Source: Diplocloster modestus
GTDB taxonomy: Bacteria > Bacillota > Clostridia > Lachnospirales > Lachnospiraceae
Length of the DNA stretch: 64,000 nucleotides
Assembly: GCF_019042245.1 (NCBI RefSeq)
Contig: NZ_JAHQCX010000004.1
Span: forward strand, 248,001-312,000
Direction of reading: 5' to 3'
The first letter of the stretch is position 1; the number at the start of each line of letters is the position of its first letter. Made by a program: the position numbers and the translations under genes. The notes below the pieces were generated by a model. That model did no database searches, had not been told where the DNA came from, and saw nothing but the letters and a program-made list of their open reading frames with translations. Below, piece by piece: positions 25,943 to 34,867 of the stretch.

Positions 25943-26440
25943 ATGGATGACTTTTTTGAATTTCTCTCCTTTGAAGGAACCGTAATCAGTGTCGCCAACG
26001 CAGACGAAAGATGCTGTACCCAGCGCATCACTGTCCAGAACGACGACAACAGCGTAGTAAACTTTATCGCCACTCCCAATACTTATTTCGTAGATCATAT
26101 ACAGGTGAATCCAGGCATGAGAATCACCGGCTGGTACTCTGCCAACGCCCCTGTTCCCCTGATCTACCCGCCCCAGTACACTGCCGTAGCCATCGCAGAA
26201 TCCCTGTCCTGGCGCAGTGTTAAAGTCGATCGTTTCGATGATAATCTGATCAGCTATGACGGAACTCTCAGGCTGATCCTATCCCCCTACACCATCATCG
26301 AAACCCAGAACGGCCAGCTCTACTACTGTAAACTCGCGGGCCACGTCCTGGCTGTCCAGTACACCGCCACCACCCGCAGTATCCCTGCCCAAACTGTACC
26401 CGAGCGGATTACCGTCCTCTGCGTCGACGAACCCCAATAA
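25943..26440 (+). CDS. Protein of unknown function, 165 residues
   Basis: I do not recognise a family. The protein starting MDDFFEFLSFEGTVISV appears beta-rich, has no signal peptide or membrane span, and contains many short polar strands (for example EGTVISVANADER, GMRITGWYSANAPVPLI), which suggests one or two small beta-barrel domains of OB-fold type; this is only a guess from pattern. AAAAAGGTAAC precedes the ATG. It has its own promoter and terminator and is convergent with carB, so it is monocistronic. Codon use looks ordinary. Confidence 0.7.
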   Translation: MDDFFEFLSFEGTVISVANADERCCTQRITVQNDDNSVVNFIATPNTYFVDHIQVNPGMRITGWYSANAPVPLIYPPQYTAVAIAESLSWRSVKVDRFDDNLISYDGTLRLILSPYTIIETQNGQLYYCKLAGHVLAVQYTATTRSIPAQTVPERITVLCVDEPQ

Positions 26441-26537
26441 AAAAGAGAAAAACCCCCATTTTCTGTCACGTTGTCCAACCCGCTCTTCCGCGGGTTTGTG
26501 ACAGAAAATACAATAAAGGGGTTTTTCTCCTTTTTTA
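26441..26537. terminator. Large bidirectional terminator between unknown gene and carB
   Basis: Three nested paired segments form one long hairpin: AAAAGAGAAAAACCCC with GGGGTTTTTCTCCTTTT, ATTTTCTGTCAC with GTGACAGAAAAT, and AACCCGC with GCGGGTT at the tip. A/T-rich ends on both sides let it work for both convergent genes. A further hairpin, AGCGGCT-GTTTTTT-AGCCGCT (about 26553-26573), lies closer to carB. Confidence 0.85.
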
Positions 26538-26595
26538 TAGCTATGAGCACTTAGCGGCTGTTTTTTAGCCGCTTACGTGCGATGCACGAAAAGGT

Positions 26596-29500
26596 TTAGA
26601 TCGTAGCGATATCGATCAGCGTCAGGTTCTTCCCTTCCTGGTTCTCCAGGCTGGTGGCCAGCGCATTGGCCGTATCCAGGGAGGTCAGGCAGTTCACGCC
26701 GGTCTCGATAGCATTTCTGCGGATCAGGAATCCATCCCGGTTTTTATCCCGGCCCTGTGTGGGCGTATCGATCACCAGATCGATCTCATGCCCCAAAATC
26801 AGGTCCATGATATTAGGTGATTCCTGCGTGATCTTATTGGTGCGCACAGCGTGTACTCCGTTCTCATTTAACACTTTTGCCGTACTTCTGGTGGCGTAGA
26901 TGCGGTAGCCGATCTTCTCAAATCTTCTCGCCACTTCCACCGCTTCCAGTTTGTCCGCATCTTTTACGGTGATAATCATGTTTTTATATTTGGGCAGGCT
27001 GATCCCTGCGCCTAAGAATGCTTTGTAGAGTGCCTCGTTAAAGGTTTTCGCGATGCCCAGCACCTCGCCTGTCGATTTCATTTCAGGCCCCAGGCTGATA
27101 TCCGCGCCCCGCAGCTTTTCAAAGGAGAACACCGGCATCTTGATGGCGATGTAATCCGCTTCGGGCTGAAGACCCGGTTTGTACCCCATTCCCCTGATGG
27201 TCTCCCCGATGATCACACGGGTGGCCAGCTCTACGATGGGGATGCCGGTTACCTTGCTGATGTAGGGGACGGTACGGCTGGATCTGGGGTTCACCTCGAT
27301 GACATATACCTCGTCGCCGGCCACGATGAACTGGATGTTAATCAAGCCGATAACATGCAGGGATTTCGCCAGCTTCCTGGTGTATTCCTCCAGGACCCGG
27401 ATCACCTTCTTATTCAGGCTCTGGGCGGGATATACGGAGATACTGTCTCCAGAGTGGACGCCGGCCCTCTCGATATGCTCCATGATACCGGGGATCAGGA
27501 TATCTTCCCCGTCGCATACCGCGTCGACTTCGATCTCTTTGCCGACCAGATATTTGTCTACCAGGATCGGGTGTTCCTGAGCGATCTGATTGATGATGCC
27601 GATGAATTCGTCGATTTCCTCATCACAGATGGCGATCTGCATCCCCTGGCCTCCCAGTACATAGGAGGGCCGAACCAGGACCGGATAACCCAGCTCCGCG
27701 GCGGCCGCTTTGGCTTCCTCGGCTGTGTAGACTGTTCTTCCCGCGGGTCTTGGAATACAACACTGCTCCAGAATCTGGTCAAACAGTTCCCGGTCCTCCG
27801 CTGCATCCACATTCTCCGCAGAGGTCCCCAGGATCGGAACTCCCATCTTCATCAGGCTTTCCGTGAGCTTGATGGCGGTCTGCCCGCCGAACTGCACGAC
27901 AGCGCCATCCGGTTTTTCCAGATTTACGATATTTTCCACGTCTTCCGGGGTCAGCGGTTCGAAATACAGCTTGTCGGCGATGTCGAAGTCTGTGCTGACC
28001 GTCTCCGGGTTATTATTTACAATAATTGTCTCATAGCCCTGTTTCTTAAAGGCCCAGGTACTGTGAACCGAACAGTAGTCAAACTCAATCCCCTGGCCGA
28101 TTCGGATCGGCCCTGAGCCCAGTACCAGTACTTTCTTCTTCCCTTCGGTCTTCTCCACCTCACATTCGCTGCCGAAGCAGGAATAGTAATAGGGGGTGGA
28201 CGCCGCGAACTCTGCGGCGCAGGTGTCTACCATCTTGAAGGCGGCCGTGATCTGGTTCGCCTTTCTCATGGCCTTAACTTCTTCCTCTTTTTTGCCGGAG
28301 AGCTGCGCGATGATGTAATCCGGGAATTCCAGCCGTTTTGCCTCGGCCAAAAGCTCCGGTGTCAGTTCATCTTTCTGCAGCGCCTGTTCCATCTCTACCA
28401 GGATGGCGATCTTATCGATAAACCACAGGTCGATCTTCGTGATGAAATTGATCGTATCCTGAGAAATTCCCCGGCGAATAGCCTCGGCGATCACAAAGAT
28501 CCGGCGGTCATCCACGCGGTGCAGCACCTGCATCAGCTCTTCGTCGGACAGATGGCCGAAATCATAGGACATCAGGCTGTCCACATGCTGTTCCAGGGAG
28601 CGGATCGCTTTCATCAGCGCGCCTTCGAAGTTGGTACAGATACTCATAACTTCCCCGGTAGCTTTCATCTGGGTGGTCAGCGTGCGCTTTGCCATGATAA
28701 ATTTGTCAAAGGGCAGTCTGGGTATCTTGACGACGCAGTAATCCAGAGCCGGTTCAAAGCTTGCATAGGTCTTGCCGGTAATGGCATTCTTAATCTCATC
28801 CAGAGTATATCCCAGAGCGATCTTGGCTGCCACCTTGGCGATCGGGTAACCCGTGGCTTTGGAAGCCAGCGCGGAGGAACGGCTGACCCGGGGATTTACC
28901 TCGATGACGCAGTATTCGAAGCTGTCCGGCTTCAGCGCGTACTGCACATTACATCCGCCGGTAATTTTCAACTCATTGATGATATTGAGGGCTGACGAGC
29001 GCAGCATCTGATATTCTTTGTCCCCCAGTGTCTGGGAAGGCGCCACGACGATACTGTCACCGGTATGCACTCCGACAGGGTCGATATTTTCCATATTACA
29101 AACGGTGATGCAGTTGCCGGCACCGTCCCGCATTACTTCGTATTCGATCTCTTTCCAGCCGGCGATGCAGCGTTCCACCAGAACCTGCCCCACACGGCTT
29201 AAGCGCAGGCCATTGGCCAGAATATCCATCAGCTGGCCCACATTGTAGGCGATTCCGCCGCCGCTTCCCCCCAGTGTGTAAGCGGGCCGCAGTACCACCG
29301 GATATCCGATCTCTTTAGCGAACTCAACCCCTTCCTCCACGGTCGTTACTACCTTGGAGGGAGCACAGGGTTCGTTGATCTTTTCCATGGTTTTTTTGAA
29401 TTCGTCCCGGTCTTCCGCCTTCTTGATGGTAAGGGAGGTGGTTCCGATCAGTCTGACATTCTGCTCTTTTAAGAATCCGGATTCATCCAGCTCCATGGCC

Positions 29501-29793
29501 AGATTCAGTGCAGCCTGTCCGCCCAGGGTGGGCAGGACGCTGTCCGGTTTTTCTTCTATAATTAACTGCTGAAGCACTTTTACGGTCAGCGGTTCGATGT
29601 ATACTTTATCGGCGATATCTTTGTCGGTCATGATCGTTGCCGGATTCGAATTCACCAGGACAACTTCGATGCCCTCTTCCTTCAGGGAACGGCAGGCCTG
29701 CGTGCCTGCATAGTCGAATTCAGCCGCCTGCCCGATCACGATCGGACCGGAACCGATCACCAGCACCTTTTTTACACTTGAATTCTTAGGCAT
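26596..29793 (-). CDS. carB: Carbamoyl-phosphate synthase large subunit
   Basis: The 1065-residue protein is full length. It has the two homologous ATP-grasp halves, each opening with a VLVIGSGPI(V/R)IGQ motif (near residues 9 and 555), and a C-terminal allosteric domain (about 935 on). It makes carbamoyl phosphate from bicarbonate, ammonia and ATP for pyrimidine and arginine synthesis. Its ATG overlaps the carA stop by 8 bp. No pyr or arg gene adjoins, so pathway specificity cannot be judged from context. Confidence 0.98.
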   Translation of the reverse strand: MPKNSSVKKVLVIGSGPIVIGQAAEFDYAGTQACRSLKEEGIEVVLVNSNPATIMTDKDIADKVYIEPLTVKVLQQLIIEEKPDSVLPTLGGQAALNLAMELDESGFLKEQNVRLIGTTSLTIKKAEDRDEFKKTMEKINEPCAPSKVVTTVEEGVEFAKEIGYPVVLRPAYTLGGSGGGIAYNVGQLMDILANGLRLSRVGQVLVERCIAGWKEIEYEVMRDGAGNCITVCNMENIDPVGVHTGDSIVVAPSQTLGDKEYQMLRSSALNIINELKITGGCNVQYALKPDSFEYCVIEVNPRVSRSSALASKATGYPIAKVAAKIALGYTLDEIKNAITGKTYASFEPALDYCVVKIPRLPFDKFIMAKRTLTTQMKATGEVMSICTNFEGALMKAIRSLEQHVDSLMSYDFGHLSDEELMQVLHRVDDRRIFVIAEAIRRGISQDTINFITKIDLWFIDKIAILVEMEQALQKDELTPELLAEAKRLEFPDYIIAQLSGKKEEEVKAMRKANQITAAFKMVDTCAAEFAASTPYYYSCFGSECEVEKTEGKKKVLVLGSGPIRIGQGIEFDYCSVHSTWAFKKQGYETIIVNNNPETVSTDFDIADKLYFEPLTPEDVENIVNLEKPDGAVVQFGGQTAIKLTESLMKMGVPILGTSAENVDAAEDRELFDQILEQCCIPRPAGRTVYTAEEAKAAAAELGYPVLVRPSYVLGGQGMQIAICDEEIDEFIGIINQIAQEHPILVDKYLVGKEIEVDAVCDGEDILIPGIMEHIERAGVHSGDSISVYPAQSLNKKVIRVLEEYTRKLAKSLHVIGLINIQFIVAGDEVYVIEVNPRSSRTVPYISKVTGIPIVELATRVIIGETIRGMGYKPGLQPEADYIAIKMPVFSFEKLRGADISLGPEMKSTGEVLGIAKTFNEALYKAFLGAGISLPKYKNMIITVKDADKLEAVEVARRFEKIGYRIYATRSTAKVLNENGVHAVRTNKITQESPNIMDLILGHEIDLVIDTPTQGRDKNRDGFLIRRNAIETGVNCLTSLDTANALATSLENQEGKNLTLIDIATI

Positions 29794-30865
29794 TCCTGGC
29801 CACCTCCATCATAGATATAAAACGGTCGAACAGTGTATTGGAGTCCTGCGGTCCGGGACTTGCCTCGGGATGGAACTGCACGGTAAAAATATTTTTACCG
29901 ATATATTTTAACCCCTCATTGGTTCCGTCATTGACATTGACAAACGCGGGAACCGCTACATTGGGATCCATGGCCCCTGCATCCACCACATAGCCATGAT
30001 TCTGCGAGGAAATATAGACCCGCCCGCTGTCCAGATCCTTTACCGGATGATTGGCACCGCGGTGGCCGTATTTCATTTTGTGGGTATCCGCCCCGTTGGC
30101 CAGAGCCATGAGCTGATGGCCCAGGCAGATCGCGAAGATCGGAATATCACTCTGGTACAGTTTTTTAATTTCTTCAATGATCTCCCGGCACTCCTTGGGG
30201 TCCCCAGGCCCGTTGGACAGCATAATTCCGTCCGGCGCGTCCGCGATGATCTGTTCCGCCTTCGTCCGCGCCGGGTATATGGTTACCTCGCACCCTCGCT
30301 CGTTTAAGCATCTGGCGATATTTCTTTTCGCGCCGAAATCCATCAATGCCACTCTGTACCCCTCGCCGGAAAGCGTCTCTTTGTCCGCACAGGTGACTTT
30401 CTCCACTACTTTTCCAGTAGTATAAGATTTCAGCCTTGGAAGTATTTCTTCTATATTATAATTCGTATTGGTGGTGATCATACCGTTCATGGTACCTTTT
30501 TCTCTTAAGATCTTCGTCAATGCTCTTGTATCTATACCTGCGATTCCGGGGATATTATGTTTTTCTAAGAAATGTTGAATAGAATCTTCACTGCGGAAGT
30601 TGCTGGGAAGTCTGGATAATTCTCTGACAATATAGCCGTCCGGCCAGGGTTTTAAGGATTCCATATCCTCATAACATATACCATAATTACCGATTAGCGG
30701 ATAGGTCATAACCACTGCCTGCCCCGCGTAAGAGGGATCCGTGAGTATTTCCAGATATCCGGTCATTGATGTGTTAAATACGATTTCGCTGATGACTTCA
30801 CGGTCCGCTCCGATGCTCGTTCCCGTAAATACATGCCCGTCTTCAAGAATGAGAAAAGCTTTCAT
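29786..30865 (-). CDS. carA: Carbamoyl-phosphate synthase small subunit
   Basis: The 359-residue glutamine amidotransferase subunit hydrolyses glutamine and channels ammonia to CarB. The N-terminal domain starts [15 protein letters not shown]; the class I amidotransferase domain has LSNGPGDP and the nucleophile in [11 protein letters not shown], with the His and Glu in [11 protein letters not shown]. The frame is open 31 codons upstream, but GGGTGGAAT before the ATG at 30863-30865 and family length favour this start. A leader of about 200 nt with repeats and a possible attenuator precedes it. Confidence 0.97.
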   Translation of the reverse strand: MKAFLILEDGHVFTGTSIGADREVISEIVFNTSMTGYLEILTDPSYAGQAVVMTYPLIGNYGICYEDMESLKPWPDGYIVRELSRLPSNFRSEDSIQHFLEKHNIPGIAGIDTRALTKILREKGTMNGMITTNTNYNIEEILPRLKSYTTGKVVEKVTCADKETLSGEGYRVALMDFGAKRNIARCLNERGCEVTIYPARTKAEQIIADAPDGIMLSNGPGDPKECREIIEEIKKLYQSDIPIFAICLGHQLMALANGADTHKMKYGHRGANHPVKDLDSGRVYISSQNHGYVVDAGAMDPNVAVPAFVNVNDGTNEGLKYIGKNIFTVQFHPEASPGPQDSNTLFDRFISMMEVARNA

Positions 30866-30880
30866 ATTCCACCCTATTCC

Positions 30881-30999
30881 TTTCATTATTATTGTCTGAT
30901 TTTCAAGACATACAGGTATACCCGTAGGGTATTTCATTATTAATAGTCTGGTTTCCAAGACATACAGGTATACCCGCAGGGTATTTCATTATTAATAGT
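30881..30999 (-). repeat. Two tandem 51-52-bp hairpin units in the carA leader
   Basis: Units 30881-30931 and 30932-30983, then a partial third, share AGGTATACCCG(C/T)AGGGTATTTC with the array at 8674. The second stem uses GTCT/AGAC here and GCCT/AGGC there, so base pairing is kept while sequence changes. The array ends 16 bp before the carA start. Confidence 0.85.
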
Positions 31000-31018
31000 A
31001 ACCCTTGTATTAAGCCTT

Positions 31019-31054
31019 AAAAATGGCTTTTTCATTATATATAGAAAAAGCCAT
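31019..31054 (-). terminator. Possible attenuator hairpin in the carA leader
   Basis: ATGGCTTTTTC and GAAAAAGCCAT form an 11-bp perfect stem with a 10-base loop; the minus strand continues TTTTAAGG. It lies about 20 bp after the predicted start of transcription. The short T run makes termination uncertain. Confidence 0.45.
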
Positions 31055-31078
31055 GGAACCTTTGCCTAAATTGACAGC

Positions 31079-31107
31079 ATTGTACCACAGAATTCGTCAC
31101 TTTTCAA
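31079..31107 (-). promoter_or_regulatory. Sigma-A promoter of carAB
   Basis: On the minus strand TTGAAA (31102-31107), a 17-base spacer and TACAAT (31079-31084) predict a start near 31072, which leaves a leader of about 205 nt. Confidence 0.78.
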
Positions 31108-31189
31108 CTATTTACTTTTAATTCAAAATTTTTTTTTGATCATCAAAAATTATGTCAGATCCATAACCGTTCAAGCTCAACAGGAACCA

Positions 31190-31228
31190 AAGCAGGCAGA
31201 GAGGATAGAATATCCTCTCTGCCTGCTT
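31190..31228. terminator. Perfect 18-bp hairpin at the end of the KDG operon
   Basis: AAGCAGGCAGAGAGGATA and its exact reverse complement are separated by three bases. It lies about 55 bp beyond the stop of the last gene of the operon. A clear T run is missing on either strand, so it may block exonucleases or act as a factor-dependent terminator. Confidence 0.55.
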
Positions 31229-31282
31229 GAAAGCATTTCCGCCAAAACACCTCAGCCCAATTTTTACCTTGTCTTTCGGATT

Positions 31283-31843
31283 TTATTTTCCAACGCCCAG
31301 ACGCGTCTCTATCTGATTCAATAATTCTCTCCCCTGTGCCGGACGTATCTTCTCTTTTGCAATTTCCACAAACCGCGCAAATTCCTTGCTTTCTCCCCCC
31401 AAGGTAATAACATCTCCATTTTTCAGGGTAAATTTCAACGCTTTTTTGGTCATTGGTTTATCTACCCGGACTACGTCCTCCCACTTAAGTTCGCTGGTTT
31501 TTCCCATAAAAGAAATAATTATAATGCGATCGGAGGTAATCAACGTTTTTTTTACAAAAGTAAAGAGCATGCAAAAAGTACCCAGTAGTTGGGATACCAG
31601 CTGAAATCCTGCTACAAACAGGTAAGAGGCCGCTCCCGTTCCGGCCGTATTAGCGTCTGTCAGCTTCATCCAACAGATAACAAACCCCATGACAACCAGT
31701 AACACTCCCAGGAACGCCGTCATCCAGGTCTCGTGCAGGCAAAGTTCCCCTCGCTCTTTCGGCTGGTTTCGTATAATAAGAAGCGCGGCGGCTCCCAAAA
31801 TCACCAGGGTCAGCACGATACTAGCATAGATTATCATCTGCAT
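31283..31843 (-). CDS. Membrane protein of unknown function, PH-like C-terminus
   Basis: I do not recognise a named family. The 186-residue protein has an N-terminal membrane span (about 4-24), two more hydrophobic segments (about 42-62 and 72-95) and a soluble beta-rich C-terminus (about 100-175; SDRIIIISFMGKTSELKWEDVVRVDKP ... LTLKNGDVITLGG split by short loops) that looks like a bacterial PH-type domain. AGGAGG precedes the ATG. It overlaps the upstream HExxH gene by 23 bp and is the last gene of the operon that begins with the kinase at 38250, with which it may be co-transcribed. Confidence 0.7.
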   Translation of the reverse strand: MQMIIYASIVLTLVILGAAALLIIRNQPKERGELCLHETWMTAFLGVLLVVMGFVICWMKLTDANTAGTGAASYLFVAGFQLVSQLLGTFCMLFTFVKKTLITSDRIIIISFMGKTSELKWEDVVRVDKPMTKKALKFTLKNGDVITLGGESKEFARFVEIAKEKIRPAQGRELLNQIETRLGVGK

Positions 31844-32507
31844 TTTCTATAACCTCCTCTTTCAATCGCATTAGGTACTGGTACAGCTTCTGTGCCTGCT
31901 CCGGTGCACGGGGCAGCAGCATCAGCACATCATATATATAAGGCCAAAAATGAATACCAAGAAGCTGGCCGGCAAAAGCCATGGCAGCCACCTCCTCCAG
32001 GGAAACAAGTCTGCTCTCCCTATGCAGGGCTCCCAGTTTCCAAAGCTGTATATGCTTCAGGTTCACATACAGAGTCTCATCCTGTTTTTGAAGTACATGA
32101 AACAGTTCATGTGCCAAAAGCAGCGAGTAAATATCCACATCTCCCAGCTGCCGGCCAAGCCCGGCGGCTTTTATCAGAGATTGTACATCCCGCGCATTAT
32201 CATTATAAATCTCAATACAATCCGGTTCATAGTAACAGGCAAATGTTATAATCCCCGGCCCCTTCGGCATAGGGAGATTTCTCACAGTAACCCCTAACTT
32301 TTGTGACAGTACGCGGCTGTCACGGCTTTCCCATTTTTCACACAGCTTTTCGGCCTGCTCCCGCCCGCAGGCGGAAGCCTTTATGAAATATTTATGATAA
32401 GCCTGATCTGAAAGCTTATTTTGCAGCGGCTCCCTGCTCATGGCATAAGCGCTCCAGACTTTCTCCCCTAAAGACAGCAGCTCACTGCACCAGCCGCTAA
32501 TCATCAC
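31821..32507 (-). CDS. HExxH-containing protein, putative metalloprotein
   Basis: I do not recognise the family. The 228-residue soluble protein carries LLAHELFHVLQ (about residue 130), the HExxH zinc-binding motif of gluzincin/metzincin-type peptidases, with GIITFACYYEPDCIEIYND before it, and further acidic residues (SLVSLEEVAAMAFAGQLLG) that could supply the third ligand as in ImmA/IrrE-like proteins. There is no signal peptide. It overlaps both neighbours (4 bp with the ATPase upstream, 23 bp downstream), so all three are translationally coupled. A protease or a maturation role for the neighbouring enzyme are both possible. Confidence 0.7.
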   Translation of the reverse strand: MMISGWCSELLSLGEKVWSAYAMSREPLQNKLSDQAYHKYFIKASACGREQAEKLCEKWESRDSRVLSQKLGVTVRNLPMPKGPGIITFACYYEPDCIEIYNDNARDVQSLIKAAGLGRQLGDVDIYSLLLAHELFHVLQKQDETLYVNLKHIQLWKLGALHRESRLVSLEEVAAMAFAGQLLGIHFWPYIYDVLMLLPRAPEQAQKLYQYLMRLKEEVIENADDNLC

Positions 32508-34633
32508 AGTAATTCCGTTCTGGCGCTGATCAAAATGATTTCTTCCTCCATATTCGCGTCCAAAAATTCGCTTCGCATAATCGTAACCAGCTGCTCCAGA
32601 CTCAAGGTGTTAGAAAAATCCAATACTTTTCCGCCCATGCCCAGGAAAATATCAGGTGTGCGAACCATCTCATTTTTGTAAGTAAGCATTTCGTTCCACA
32701 GTTCGGCCGTCTTTTCTTCCCACTCAGCCGCTTTGCACAACACTGCTGTTGCATCGCCGCACTGCACTTTTACAAAGCCGCGATGATCAATCAAGCGGAG
32801 CTGCTGCCTATTATCTGCCTTGTGTCCAAAGACAAAGAAAATATCACTTTTCAACAGCATTTCTACTTCCGATGGTTCCGTCCGCATGGAGGCAGCTGCC
32901 AGCTTTCTGGCTTCCTCTTCATCACAGCGCAGCTTCAGATCAGTAGCCTGTACCTCATTGGAACCAAGGGCAATAGCCGTAACCTTAGAGGTCTGAGAAT
33001 CGATTTCCACCTGCACCTCCACGGTATCCGGCACCGCGCCATTCTTAATTGCCATAGCTGCGGCCTCTTTTTTTATCTCTGCTATATCTTCTGTTGTCGG
33101 ATTCGGAATCACACGTTCCACCACATCACGAATCATGGCCAGAGCGACGCCAATGGAAGAAATGACCTCCGCATGGGTCGGAATCGAATAGTTCATACCC
33201 ATTGCTTCCGCGCAAAATGGAAGTAATGCGCCGGCTCCGCCGCCACACCCGACTAAAGAAATCTGATCCCGCTGGATTTTATATTTTTCAGAAAAACCCA
33301 GAATGACCGGTTCGATTTTTTCATAAGCTTTCTGAAGAATCTGCCGCGCACACTCCTCCACGGAAACTCCCAGATAATCTGCAAGGGGTTTCATTGCCTT
33401 CCGGGCACTTTCTACATTTCCGTAGCTATAATCTCCCTTCTTCACATAGCCAAGAACATTCGCCGCGCAGCTATTCGTGATTGTGATGCGTTTCCCGTCT
33501 GCCAAACGGATGCGGACATAATCGCCGGGATCCCCTTCCTTTGGCGAGAAGAATTCCAGCACCGGATCTGTGATCTCTTCCTCCGGTGTGTATACCGCAT
33601 AGGTCAGGCCGCCTATATGGGCACTTCTGGGGCCCACATCTGCCAGCTTGTTTCCATTCGCGCGCACCATGGAGCCTCCGGCCACACCAAGCACAATGAC
33701 ATCAAGAGAATTTACATACGTCTGATGCCCTCCTACAACAGAATACTCCACTGCCGGACGGCCGTTTTTGATCACACCGATGTTGGTGGATGTGCCTCCC
33801 ACCTCAAAATAGATACCGTTTGAGGCCCGAAGGTACATCAGTGCTCCCATTACAGAAGCCGCAGGGCCGGACAGCATCGTCAGGACGGGACGCTTCTTCA
33901 TCTCGGCAATATCCATAACGCCGCCGTCACCTCTCATGATCATTAACGGCACATCAATTCCCGACTTACGTACTGCCATTTCCGTACTGTTAGCCGTATT
34001 CAGCATCTTGGGCAGTATGCTGCCGTTGATTGCCGCCGTCCGGGTTCGGCGTGTGAGGCCATACAGCTTGCTGATTTCGGAAGCCACACTGACCATCAGC
34101 CCCTTTTCCTCCGCTACCTTCTTTACCAGCAATTCATCCTCAATCCCATCCACCCCAAAAGCCTGCGAAGCCACAATCACCTCCGCTCCTTCTGCCTGCA
34201 GACAGCCGATCTCCTGTTCCACTCTATCCTCTGTAATTTCCTTATTTTTCAAAAACGTATGGCAAGTCTCAATCCTGCGGCCGGTGCCAAGATCGATGTC
34301 CCCGATCCTGCTCTGCTTCCTGGCCAGTATCCCCTCCAGGCCGCCCCCGCCCATAGCCAGGATACCCACCTTCGCCACATCGCCCTCCAGCAATGCGTTG
34401 GTTGCCTGCGTAGTGCTATGCGCAATAAATACTACATCTTTCGGATCAATATTATTTTTTGTTAAACAATTTTCAAAACATTCTATAACGCCCGCCGCCA
34501 CTCCAAGCTCGTGGTCATGCGTTGTCATCACAATGGATTCACCCACGATCTCCTGCGTTTTATTATCCAGGGCTACCGCCTTGGTATGCGTTCCTCCTAC
34601 GTCAATTCCGACACGAATATTACACTTACTCAA
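32504..34633 (-). CDS. Hydantoinase/oxoprolinase-family ATPase (HyuA-like)
   Basis: The 709-residue protein matches the HyuA / acetone-carboxylase-beta-like family: an N-terminal RVGIDVGGTHTKAVALD phosphate-binding motif (7-23), a hydantoinase A core (RGDGGVMDIAEM, LSGPAASVMGAL, GGTSTNIG) and GCGGGAGALLP later. These enzymes use ATP to activate a lactam, hydantoin or ketone. A TTG start is chosen because ATAGGAGGAATACCCAG lies just before it; an ATG 7 codons upstream lies before that site. No HyuB partner is present, which is unusual. It follows the transporter and overlaps the HExxH gene. The substrate is unknown. Confidence 0.82.
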   Translation of the reverse strand: MSKCNIRVGIDVGGTHTKAVALDNKTQEIVGESIVMTTHDHELGVAAGVIECFENCLTKNNIDPKDVVFIAHSTTQATNALLEGDVAKVGILAMGGGGLEGILARKQSRIGDIDLGTGRRIETCHTFLKNKEITEDRVEQEIGCLQAEGAEVIVASQAFGVDGIEDELLVKKVAEEKGLMVSVASEISKLYGLTRRTRTAAINGSILPKMLNTANSTEMAVRKSGIDVPLMIMRGDGGVMDIAEMKKRPVLTMLSGPAASVMGALMYLRASNGIYFEVGGTSTNIGVIKNGRPAVEYSVVGGHQTYVNSLDVIVLGVAGGSMVRANGNKLADVGPRSAHIGGLTYAVYTPEEEITDPVLEFFSPKEGDPGDYVRIRLADGKRITITNSCAANVLGYVKKGDYSYGNVESARKAMKPLADYLGVSVEECARQILQKAYEKIEPVILGFSEKYKIQRDQISLVGCGGGAGALLPFCAEAMGMNYSIPTHAEVISSIGVALAMIRDVVERVIPNPTTEDIAEIKKEAAAMAIKNGAVPDTVEVQVEIDSQTSKVTAIALGSNEVQATDLKLRCDEEEARKLAAASMRTEPSEVEMLLKSDIFFVFGHKADNRQQLRLIDHRGFVKVQCGDATAVLCKAAEWEEKTAELWNEMLTYKNEMVRTPDIFLGMGGKVLDFSNTLSLEQLVTIMRSEFLDANMEEEIILISARTELL

Positions 34634-34867
34634 CTGGGTATTCCTCCTATTCATTTTCGATAGGTAAAAAGAGTATCGCTTGCAAAACTCTCCGCCTGAG
34701 GCAGGCCGCGCAAACGGCATCTTCCTTTCCGCCACAGTACGATCCCCCGGAAGGCTTTTTTATGCAACAGGAGCGCTATCCCATTGCAGAAAAAAGGGTT
34801 GGGAAGAGGGAATCCCTCTCCCCCCTCGAAATCGAAACGAATTCCGGCAGAAACTATCATCATAATT

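Noticed and set aside
25763..26098. Minus-strand open frame of 111 codons
   Set aside because: It is antisense to the plus-strand gene at 25943 and its promoter, which has better start signals.
27355..28116. Plus-strand open frame of 253 codons
   Set aside because: It is entirely antisense to carB, a clear full-length gene.
30881..30999. Possible mini CRISPR array
   Set aside because: Same reason as at 8674: repeat and would-be spacer are duplicated together, and internal stems covary.
33936..34667. Plus-strand open frame of 243 codons
   Set aside because: It is antisense to the HyuA-like gene and has the biased composition of a shadow frame.
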